From assembly GCA_947561585.1 (NCBI GenBank), contig CANNZV010002511.1:31457-95456 (forward strand): a stretch of DNA of 64,000 bases, written 5' to 3'. This DNA is from Caprella mutica (lineage: Eukaryota; Arthropoda; Malacostraca; Amphipoda; Caprellidae). Position 1 is the first letter of the stretch, and each line of letters starts with the position of its first letter. Shown here piece after piece: positions 25,201 to 37,200 of the stretch. The translations under genes were made by a program, and so were the position numbers. The notes beneath the pieces were generated by a model. That model did no database searches. It was not told where the DNA came from and worked only from the letters and a program-made list of their open reading frames with translations.

Positions 25201-28200
25201 GTATGTCAGTGGGTGTCTCTGTGTTTAGAAGGGTGTCTTCTATTTCTTGTGTGAATTGTGTCCAGTCTGCTTTGTGGTAGTTAGTGTAGGTTCTTCTGTT
25301 CTGGTGTAGTCTGTAGTTTGTTTTTGTGTTGTACACATGTGATGATGATGGGTAGGTGATCTGAGTTGAGTGCATGTAGAGTGCTTCAAGTTAGGTGTCT
25401 GTGGCTGTTGTGATGTCTGGTGATGTTTGTTGTTGGTTTGGGTTGTTTGGTTCCCGCGTTGGTATGTTACTATTTAATGTGATGTGATCGGAGTTTTTCT
25501 AGATGTCTGCAATAAGTGTACCTCTGTGATCGTCTGTGTATGAGTGCCAAAGTGTTGAGTGTGCGTTTATGTCACCTGTGATGATTGAGTTTGTTAGTGT
25601 TGTTAGATGTGTGAAGCATTTTGTGATGTCTGTGTCTTCTGTTTGGTGGTTGGGATCTGTTGTGTTGCGTGGGGCTATGTATGTGTTTGCAATGTGTATG
25701 TGTCTGTTTGCATTCAAGTGAATTTTGATGATTTGAAGTTCTGTATTTGTGTGTTGATGTGCTGTGGTATTTTTTGTTGTGTGAAAGTGATGGAGTAAGT
25801 ATGTATGTGAGAAGTCCACCACCTTGTTTGTGTGTTCTGTCTGTTCTGATGTGTGTGTAGTTTGGTATTTTGGGTGATTTGTGGTGTGTTGCTAGTTTTG
25901 TTTCTTGTACTGTGATTATGTCAATGTTGTTTTTGATGATGGTGTGTTCTAGTTCTGTGTGTTTTTTGTGTATACCGTTTAAGTTTGCAGTTGAGGTGTT
26001 ATTGGTGTTGTTGTTTGGGTCAGGAGTGTTTAGTGTGTTGTTTGGCAGGCTTGCGTTGGCATTGTTGTTGCTATTATTGTTGTTATCGTCTGATGGTTGT
26101 GTGTTTGGTGTGTTGTTTGGCAGGCTTGCGTTGGCATCGTTGTTGTTGCTATTATTGTTATCATCTGATAGTTGTGTGTTGGGTGGTGTGTTTGTTCTGT
26201 TGTTGTTTGTGTTAAGTGGTTGTGCGTGTAGTGAGCATTTCCACGTGTTTGTGTACTGTGCAGGTCTAATGTTTGTGCAGTTTTTCTGGTGAACCCAGTG
26301 TGGTGTGTCTCACCTGCACAGAAGTGATATGTGCCTACCTGTGATACGGCCTCCGCAGATGTCACACATCCACACGGTAGGTCCCGGATTACGCTAAACC
26401 TCCCCAGCCAGGAGAAGTAGAGCACCCGCCCACGTGACCGGAAGGCTCACAGGACGGCGCACCGAAAAAACGGTGGTATTGGGTCCCCCTTTCGGGGGAA
26501 AGGGAAACATTTCTCCGATTTGAACAGAAGTTCCTGCTGCTGGGGCTTATACAGGGTAAGTAACTGCATTATATAAGGTGAGTACAGCCTTATACAGGGT
26601 AAGTAACTGCATTATATAAGGTGAGTACAGCCTAATACAGGGTAAGTAACTGCATTATATAAGGTAAGTACAGCCTTATACAGGGTAAGTAACTGCATTA
26701 TATAAGGTAAGTACAGCCTTATACAGGGTAAGTAACTGCATTATATAAGGTAAGTACAGCCTTATACAGGGTAAGTAACTGCATTATATAAGGTGAGTAC
26801 AGCCTAATACAGGGTAAGTAACTGCATTATATAAGGTAAGTACAGCCTTATACAGGGTAAGTAACTGCATTATATAAAGTAAGTACAGCCTTATACAGGG
26901 TAAGTAACTGCATTATATAAGGTGAGTACAGCCTAATACAGGGTAAGTAACTGCATTATATAAGGTAAGTACAGCCTTATACAGGGTAAGTAACTGCATT
27001 ATATAAGGTAAGTACAGCCTTATACAGGGTAAGTAACTGCATTATATAAAGTAAGTACAGCCTTATACAGGGTAAGTAACTGCATTATATAAGGTAAGTA
27101 CAGCCTTATACAGGGTAAGTAACTGCATTATATAAGGTAAGTACAGCCTTATACAGGGTAAGTAACTGCATTATATAAGGTAAGTACAGCCTTATACAGG
27201 GTAAGGAACTGCATACCTGCAAGGCAGTGACTCTGGTACAGCTGAGACATGTAGTCTTGCTCTGGCTTCTTCCAGCGAACTGAGGCTTTTGAGAGAGGAG
27301 GCAGTGGACCTCTTACCTGTCGTTAGTTTGTTTTCTTTTGAGGTGAGGGACCTGTGAGTGAAGAATGTGTGTAATGCATCAGTCAAATACGAATTGATCA
27401 TAGAATGGTTTAACTATAGCTGCTACGATGGATAATTATATTACATAATGTGCTACTTTCAGAGGAATTAATAGCCAACATGTTAGATAGATACGTTAGA
27501 TGAATAAAGTGACTATTGCTCTTCTTTTTCTTCTGAATTTATTCAATTTAAACATTCTACCTAACTACGGCTAAATTAGATGAGTAATAGCTACTTGAAG
27601 TAGTTAACAATGATAACATAGGTACTAACTTTGAGGGAGTTTTTCTGGGTGTCTTCATGGTAGTTTTGTGTTCCTTTGCCTTGTGGTTTAACAAAGTCTT
27701 TTCCTTGACGTATGTTTTGTCACACTCATCACAGGAGTAGGTTGACTTGGGTGTGCTCGGTAGCTTGGTGCTTCTGAAGAGATTAGCGCAACTCTATTAA
27801 TTAGTAAATTGCAAAGCAAACACAAAATAACGCTGGTAATATGAAACATAAGAGAGAAAGGATGAAAATATATTAATTGCACATAGATTTAAGTGGAACT
27901 AGTTTATATATCTGAATTAGGTATCCTGGAATTTGATGAATCCTTGATCTACAATTTAGAAATATTCAGGGAAAGAGGAACTGGAAGTTTTTAATTATGA
28001 AGAAAGAAAGATCACCTTCTAGCTGTTTTTTTAGGTGTAGGTGATTTATCAGGAGACATTTCATAGACATCGTGTTCATCTTGCAAGTGGTCCTCAAGGT
28101 CGTGCTTTGACCTAAGAGAGGCCTTGCAGTGGGGACAGATGAAACTACGTGTTCTGCTAGGAGTGCCATTGAGGGGTGTGACAGTGGAGGTGCCCTTGCG

Positions 28201-31200
28201 ACTTGGTGTGCAGTTAGACACTCCACCTCTAGGTGTGCCAACTTTGGATGGAGTGGAAAGCTTGGATGGTGTTCCAACTTTGGATGGTGTACCCCTCTTA
28301 GAAGGAGTACACTGTTTAGATGGAGTGCCAACTCTGGACATTCGTCTACCTTTTGTGGGTGTATTTCTAAGACTCTCGCAAATAACTTCTTTAGTTTTTA
28401 TACTCAGTTTGATAGGTGTGCCAGTTGTACGTTCTCCCTCAACAACAGAGCAGGTAAATGTTTTAACTGTAGTGCTTTTTCTTGACCTACTAGATTTTAC
28501 AGGTTTCTTATCCAAGTCTTCCAATTCTTCAAAATCAGATTCTGAACCTGAACTGGCTGCATCTAGCAGACTCTGAATATCATCAGTTTTTACACGACTG
28601 TGCTTTGACATCAGAACATTACGTTTGACTTTCTTTTCAACAGATTTCGTTGACACATTCTCATGATCTACATCATCAAACTCCTTATCCAGATTTCTAT
28701 TTGGGGTTTTCTTGCTTGCCGATGAAGGGAGAGATTTTACGGCAGAGGAGCTACAATTCTCGCCTGCCAAGCGAGATTTCTTGCTCGGACTGCCAACTAG
28801 ATCTGGCTCTTCATTCACATTTTGACGTTTTGGTTTCCTCCCAGAATTGGTGATAATTTCTAAAGAGATAATAAAAATATTCAATAGTTAAACTGAAATT
28901 CTTTCATTGTACAAATTTAAAAGTACCAAGTGATAAAATTGATAAACACTATATGATTAAATTAATTATCATAGCAACTCAAACTTATAAAGTTAATTTG
29001 AAAATTATATCATAATACACATTTAACTAGCTAATAAATCCTTCTATTTCAATCTTTATCTTTAACTACCTAAGCCTGGTGGGATATTTTCTTTGCCTGG
29101 AGGATAGATTATTTTCACTGTTGGGTCAATGAAATCCTTAGATCTGAAGAAAAAGTAAATAAAACAAACATAAAAAAATGAGAAAGCTAAAAAATAGCAT
29201 GGTGCCCTCGTCAGGATGAATAATGTCTTCAGAATATATAAAAGTTATTTCAGAGACTGATGTAATGAAATTAAATGAATATTAGGCAGCTAGTTTATAT
29301 TACACTAAAACGCTAAAAAATATAATTTGCAGCATATACCAAGCATGTGTTTGTAGTTTGCACACAATAAGTTAGTTACAATGTGAACATATATCAAAAG
29401 ATATTAAATCTGTTAATTAACTCTGTCACCAAAATAATGAATTAGCTAATGATTGCAATGTAAATGAACTCACGTGTATTTAGTTATTTTGTTCAGAGAC
29501 ACTTTATTGGAAGAACCAGCAGACTTCTTTTCTAGTGCAAGCCTGAAATAAAATAACATGGGTTAGAATAACTAAATATTTAGGCCAATCTTAAATAAGG
29601 CAAACATTATACCTGTACATATCCTCACTACTACACTATACTGCAATTTGATATCTTTCACAATTAATCAATTAGTAGATTAAAAGATGAGCACAACTTC
29701 TTTATACTTCATTTTATAACATTTATTAATATAAATACACTGTTTTATTAACAATAAATGTCTATAAGATTCTTTAACGATAATCCATTGAAATTTTTAA
29801 CATGCATTTAATTCACATCTGGCTATGGTTACTCTAGCAACCCTATACAGGGTGGCGCAAAATAAAGGAAATCCATTTTCAAACTACTTAATTTTACAAA
29901 CTATCTAAGCTGGAAATTTTCTAAAAAGACAGTTTTATTCGTTTACTTTTTCTGCATCTATCTTGATAACTTGTAAAGAGTTACGACAAAAATTGAACAT
30001 CCTACAGCGAATTAAAAAAAGGTAAAAAAAAGTGCTTCCGCGAGCAAGAAATATATGAAAAAAAAAACCATGAGGTATAATTCATTTTATATGGATGTAA
30101 AAACATTAAATTCTACTATTTTTTGTAACAAATAACAGAAAATGAAGCAAATAATTACCATTTGAAAGTTGGTTTTTAAAGGTAAAAATGATATCTTCAT
30201 AAAATCATCTCGCTATTAATTTTTATCTCCTATTCGAAACCCTCAAAATGCAGCTTTCAAAGAACAAACAGTTTTTGTTGTGACAATTTTTTTAAACACT
30301 GTAAGTTTTACGCAGGTTCAACCACATTTTGAACAACGCTTTCTGGAATGTTAATAAATTCAAAACTGAAGAAACCACCTTAAATTTCAACAAAAATTGA
30401 TCATGTCGCAGAAGAAAATGATGAACACATGAAAACATTAATCTTTTTCATGAACAGCTTATTGAGAATACAAACATATAAATCAGAAGGTAAGGATTAG
30501 ATATAATTTAAGACACATTTCACTAAATTGTTAAAAACGATTTGAGATATTATCCTTTCAAGAAGCATGGAAGGCTCGAAATCGATCTTAAAACTGAATT
30601 ACCGCACCATCTAAATTTTGCAAAATGACTTCTGCAAAAAAATTCACATTTTGTTAGAAGATATCGTGATTGGTGATGAAAATGTAATTCCATGAATGAA
30701 AGAGACAATAACAATAACGTTAATTGAAGGAAAAATTGTAGGACTTAATTTTTACTACTACCATATGGAAATAAATTATTCCTATGATGAACTTTTTTGT
30801 GTATTTTGTGCTCGCGCAAGCACTTTTTATTTACCATTTCTTAATTCGCTGTAGGATGTTTAATTTTTGTCGTAACTCTTGACAAATTATCAAGACAGAT
30901 GCAAAAAAAAGTAAAAAAAATAAAACTAAGTTTTTAGAAAATTTCCAGCTTTGATGGTTTGTAAAATAAACTAGTTTAAAAATGGGTTTCCTTTTTTTGC
31001 ATCACCCTGTATGATTACTAATAATAACATGACAAGTTAATATTAGAATATTTCTTGATCTCACCGACACAGGAAGTACATCCCTGATGCACCTTCTAGT
31101 TTGCTTTTTGTAGCGGGGTGAACTGTCACATCACATTCTTCTACCTGAGAGAAACAAATGATAGAAGAAAAAATAAGGGAAATTATAATCATTCTCTCGG

Positions 31201-34200
31201 ACTAGATGAGACCAGTCTCTCGGACTAGATGAGACCAGTCTCTCGGACTAGATGAGACCAGTCTCTCGGACTAGATGAGACCAGTCTCTCGGACTAGATG
31301 AGACCAGTCTCTCGGACTAGATGAGACCAGTCTCTCGGACTAGATGAGACCAGTCTCTCGGACTAGATGAGACCAGTCTCTCGGACTAGATGAGACCAGT
31401 CTCTCGGACTAGATGAGACCAGTCTCTCGGACTAGATGAGACCAGTCTCTCGGACTAGATGAGACCAGTCTCTCGGACTAGATGAGACCAGTCTCTCGGA
31501 CTAGATGAGACCAGTCTCTCGGACTAGATGAGACCAGTCTCTCGGACTAGATGAGACCAGTCTCTCGGACTAGATGAGACCAGTCTCTCGGACTAATGAC
31601 CAAGTCTCTCGGACTAATGACCAGTCTCTCGGACTAATGACCAGTCTCTCGGACTAATGACCAGTCTCTCGGACTAATGACCAGTCTCTCGGACTAATGA
31701 CCAGTCTCTCGGACTAATGACCAAGTCTCTCGGACTAATGACCAGTCTCTCGGACTAATGACCAGTCTCTCGGACTAATGACCAGTCTCTCGGACTAATG
31801 ACCAGTCTCTCGGACTAATGACCAGTCTCTCGGACTAATGACCAGTCTCTCGGACTAATGACCAGTCTCTCGGACTAATGACCAGTCTCTCGGACTAATG
31901 ACCAAGTCTCTCGGACTAATGACCAAGTCTCTCGGACTAATGACCAAGTCTCTCGGACTAATGACCAAGTCTCTCGGACTAATGACCAAGTCTCTCGGAC
32001 TAATGACCAAGTCTCTCGGACTAATGACCAAGTCTCTCGGACTAATGACCAAGTCTCTCGGACTAATGACCAAGTCTCTCGGACTAATGACCAAGTCTCT
32101 CGGACTAATGACCAAGTCTCTCGGACTAATGACCAAGTCTCTCGGACTAATGACCAAGTCTCTCGGACTAATAACAAATCTCTGATTAGTAACTAGTTCT
32201 AATCTAAAGGAATTGCAGTGACATAATTTTGTGAATGGTTCAACAAATGCCTCTCTATGACTAAAGGATGCAACAGTTTAAGGTCTGATTCATTATTAGT
32301 TTGATTTATAAGTCTTTATTTCTACTATATCATCAAACAGAAAAGAATTTAAAGCTAGTCTGAAAGATCTATAAAATATATGGATATCTAGTCACACTCC
32401 ATATTTCTAGGTGAAGTTATGCATAGAAAATCTCAAAAAACGGTTTATATTGATTGTTAATTGCATCATCATAATAACCGAAGATTTTGTGGTATAGGAA
32501 ATCACGAGTAATTATCAACTCTTCCCCCATGCTAAAAATGTTACTAAAATAGTTAAACTAATAGGATTGAGATTTCCCACAGAGTAACTAATTTATGTTA
32601 ATCAAATAGAACTAAATAGCCACAAAGTTTTTTCAAATCTGTAATAGAGAGCACTGAGCAGTCTGTCTGAAGTTAGTAATAGCTAGAGATGAAAAACTAA
32701 TAATTTGAGGCAGTGTCATGCCTATGGATCACACTAATACTAAATTATAAGATTAAACGAGACTTAACTGGAAGTTGAAGTTTGATCATAATTATCAGTA
32801 CGTTGCGTATTTGCAAGGGTATTTGAGAGACAAGTTACTCCGCAGTGATCAGGTTTGAAAGACGATCGCTGGCACTGTCAGTCCCCAATAATGAATTATT
32901 GAAGGGCGGGCATTATTAGAACAAGTGGCGGGCAGATGCCCTTGCAAACACGCAACCTACTGATAATTAAGATCAAACTTCAACTTCCAGGTAAGTGTCG
33001 TTTAATCTTATAATTATCTGTAGTTTATCTGTAGTATGTTGCGGAGTGTTTGCTAAGGGTACCTGAGACTTTAAAGAGACAGTGCTCAGCGATCATCATC
33101 CAGACAATGTGAAGGAATTGGGAACAATTCCTTCACATTGGATTGGTTTGTCATAGAAAGTGGCAAATACTGTGTTATTTGCCCATCCAGCAGTACGCAA
33201 ACTGTCTTTGATTGCATTTCCATTACGTTTAGCAGCTGCACGAGTGCTATGAGAAGTGGAAATTTCAACATTAATTCCAGCCTCTTTAAGTACTGTCTTT
33301 AGCCATCTGATGCTAGTTTCTTTGGAGACAGCAGCGTATGGCTTTTGGAAGCTTATAAACAGTTTAGACACATCTTTACGGAGTGGTTTAGTTTTCTTTA
33401 GATATTCTCTTTACCACACATAGCGCAGGATCATTGGCAAGTGGTCTTAAAATTATCAGTGTGTTTTTACGATGTGACGAACTTTGTTTAATTAATCCTG
33501 GTATAACACAATATACATTATCTTCCTTCATAATTATATTATCTAAATTTAATAAATGTAACGACTGTGCTGTTTGAGTAGACACTAAGGCAAGTGGCAT
33601 TAATAATTTAAAAGTCAATTGACACAATGGTAAGTCTTTAATAGGATGAAAAAACTTTAAATAATTCAACACAATATTAACATCCCACACAAATTCATAT
33701 CTAGATGCAGGTGGTCTCGGTTCATATATACCTTTCATAAAACGTCTTACTGAACAAAATTTTCCGATTGTCATTCCAAAGGAAAGAGGATAATGCAGAT
33801 CTAGCAGTATTCACACTACTATAGCTAGCCTTTTCTTTATTGAACAATTCATCCAGGAAATCTAAGGCAATCTTTTCATTTGTTGACAAGTGATCAACTT
33901 TCCATTCATGACAGAAATGATACCATTTTTTAATAGACTTGGTATTGTTTAGTCGACTTATATATATCTCCATGATGAGGAGATGATTTTGACAACATTT
34001 TCTGAAAATCCCTTATCAGTGTAGAATTTGCTCATTCAGAACTGGAGAACTTCTTTTCTGAAAGGTAAGTAGAGAATTTTAAATGCAAAATAATTGGCTC
34101 AGAAATAATCCTTTTTACCAATTTTGGAAACCAATGTTGTGTTGGCCAGAGAGAAACTACCAGAGTTCCAGTAGCTTCATCAAGTGAAATTTTCCTAGGA

Positions 34201-37200
34201 CATTCATCAACAACACTAAATGGACCACTACGATGGGGATCACCTTAACGTGGTGGAGCAGCTAGCGTAATCCAATGAAGCAAAGGGCTATACCAGATTA
34301 GATCCTACATGCTGGGAAGGCACTTGTGGAGGATTCAGACCAAGAATCCCTGGGTGGTCGGATTGGGGGGCGAAGGCTCTGATATTGGAATCCTCGAGAC
34401 TAGCAGGCTGGTTGGATGACTTCCCCGGATGGTCTTCGACTGAGTCGCCGGGATTAGAGGAGGAAGATGGATGGGCCCGAGTGTAACCATGATGCCACCC
34501 TACCTCTTAAATGAGGGCGACAAGGTATGCACCCGCCTTGGCGATACGGCGACTTTGTGCAAAACTGTGACTGGTGTTTGAGCCAAAGAAAGTGTTTGTG
34601 ATCGTTTTCGGGCGCCTTTCAATGGCAACATAACGCTTTTTCCCGATAGTAGTTCAAAGCCGAACCGTGGACCTGAAGTAGCGTCCATGGGCAACCCTCC
34701 GCATGGTTAGCCATGGGAGGTGCCAAGTTCGCTGCAGGAGGTAGACATACTAAGATCGGATAGAACCGAAGTGGCCTGAGAACCACTTTTGGGATGGAAG
34801 AGTGGAGGAGCTGTTGAGACCTGTCAGGGGGCCTATGGGAACCGTGACGCGGGAGGGCGGTATATCCTTTAAAGAGACCATATGCCTGGCCGTTGTTGCC
34901 TCGGCTGTGTCGTGAACGTTGATCGGGTCCTGAATTCTTTCCTATGTTATATGGCTTCTCAGGGTATATTCTCAGTTCTAACACACACGGAGGATGCGGA
35001 AGGTAACTTGTTATCTGATGCTGATCCGGTTCCCATGCCTAAGGGCGACGCCGATCCTTCGGGATCTGGAACACCTCAGTGCCGGAAGATCGACGCGGCA
35101 AAGCTGCCGAGATCGCTGTTATGTTTGTAATGAGGAGGATAAAGATACACGTCTTATGTAATCAACGGTCAGTATGCAACTGCTTTATTGAGTCACGTAC
35201 AGAGTTTGTTTGGACACATGAATAGGGGACTTTACACAAACTCACCTACACAACACATCCCCGTCTTTAATAAAGTACATATTTCATTGGAAACAAAATA
35301 ACAATTCCATTCAATAACATAAGAAAACTTCAAATAAACATGAAAAGCAAATGAAAATATATCAACTATTTCCTTTACATATGTTAGCTTAGATACTAAA
35401 AACCTAAATTAACATTATGAGAGTCCATACCTCTTAGGTGGATTCACAGTGCGAGTTGATCTCTTAAGAGGAACAGGTGAATTTACTGTTTCATCATCCT
35501 GCAATTCATTAGGAACAATAACTGGTGCAACCTCAACATTAACGGATGTGGGCTGACAATCCACATTCATTGGTGCACCCTGAATTGCAGGAATTTGGGT
35601 AAGTATATCAAAATTAATGACAGGTTTAACATGAACAGGATTTGGATTATTGTCAACAGCCATATCACTGGGAACAGGTTTCAACTGGTGAATGTGCAGT
35701 GCCGTCTCCAAATAACATCTAAACAATGAATATATACACTATATATATTGATGCCCATTTTTTCGGTCATGGTGGCGTGATACCATTTTGGGACTTCTAT
35801 CAAATTGAGAGCCAAAACAGAGTCACCGACATTTAATGATTTTATATTCTTGATCAAAACCTGAACTTTACAATATTGTGGATTTATTTTGTCTCTTAAA
35901 TAAACATACTTTCTATTATTGAGAGAAACACTGGGCACTATCATTGTTACAGAGTGAGGAACTGATCTATAATATAATGACTTCTAGCTAAACGAAATTT
36001 AAATGTGCCCTCAGTATTTTTCCTGAGTAGGTCTTACATGATGCGCACCCCTCTCTCTGTTTGACCATTAGAAAACTGACAATACGGAGGAGGAATCATA
36101 TGATGAATGCAATTCTGTTTCAGGAACTCTTTGAAATCACTAGCTGTAAAACAAGAATTGTCGCTCACAAGAGTGTTTCACAAACCATGACGACTGAATA
36201 TAACTAAGTGCGTCAATGGTCTCTGCAACACTGGTGTCCCTTACAACTTCGCACTCAACATACTTACTAAATGCATCCACAACAATGAAACAAATCTTAT
36301 TCTCTAAGAAAAAATGGTCCACATGTATTCTTGACCCAAGCTCTGGGCGGCTTGGGCCATTTTGAGCTGGTCGGGATTGATGCTTTTGACACATGGAACA
36401 ATTTTTTACAAAATTATTCACATCATTATCAATACCAGGATACCAAACAGTTGATCTAATCATAGATTTCATGGAATTGATTCCAGGATGTCCTTCATGG
36501 AACTGAGTCAAAACCTGTATTCTGAGAGTTTCTGGAATCAAAACCCTATTATTGTACATAATGCATCCCTTCATCAACGTTAACTCATAAATGAAACTTT
36601 TATAGAAAAATAAACTGGTATTGGTAATTTTGGAAGGAAATCCGAACTTTATGTAGCTTTAAGTTCTGACAAATTTGTATCTGAATTAGTGTGTTTCTCA
36701 ATATCGAAACATGTCACAAATATATCATTTAATGTAAATATGAGCTCATAAGGTTCAGTTTCCTTAATGGATTCAGGTAATGGAAGCCTACTAAAACAGT
36801 CACTGTGAACGTTTTCACTTCCCTTGCTATATTCTAACACGTATTGAAATTGTGAGAGCTTCAGTGCCCATCTCTGTAATCGAGATGAGCATGTGGTAGG
36901 CACCGGTGAATCACAAGCCAGTAGTATTTTTAATGGTTTCTGGTCATTTCAAATAATAAATTCTTTACCAAGTAGAAACTTCCTGAATCTCTCACAGCCA
37001 AATATTATGCTCAGTGCTTCCCGTTCAATGTTGGAATAATTGCGTTCAGCATCATTTAAAGTACGACACACATTGAACAGGACGCCAAGGAGAATCTTTA
37101 GAAATGCGCTGCATCAAAATGGCTGCGATTTTATACGATGATGCATCAGTTTCTAATAATGTATCATTATGTGGATCAAATAATTTTAAAATATTATTTT

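Noticed and set aside
24567..26292. Hydrophobic Cys/Leu/Val-rich + strand frames resembling membrane proteins
   Set aside because: Antisense of a Thr/His/Asn-rich retrotransposon; the - strand has recognisable endonuclease motifs.
28124..28576. 150-codon + strand frame over ORC1 exon 8
   Set aside because: Mirror of the repetitive TPSK coding region; ORC1 on the - strand is supported by splice phases.
8553..32172. CRISPR-like regular repeats
   Set aside because: Units are contiguous with no unique spacers, in introns of a eukaryotic gene; ordinary minisatellites.
31855..32185. 100-codon frames on both strands (VISPRDL and TKSLGLM repeats)
   Set aside because: Produced by the 21-bp phase of the minisatellite, which is a multiple of three; not genes.
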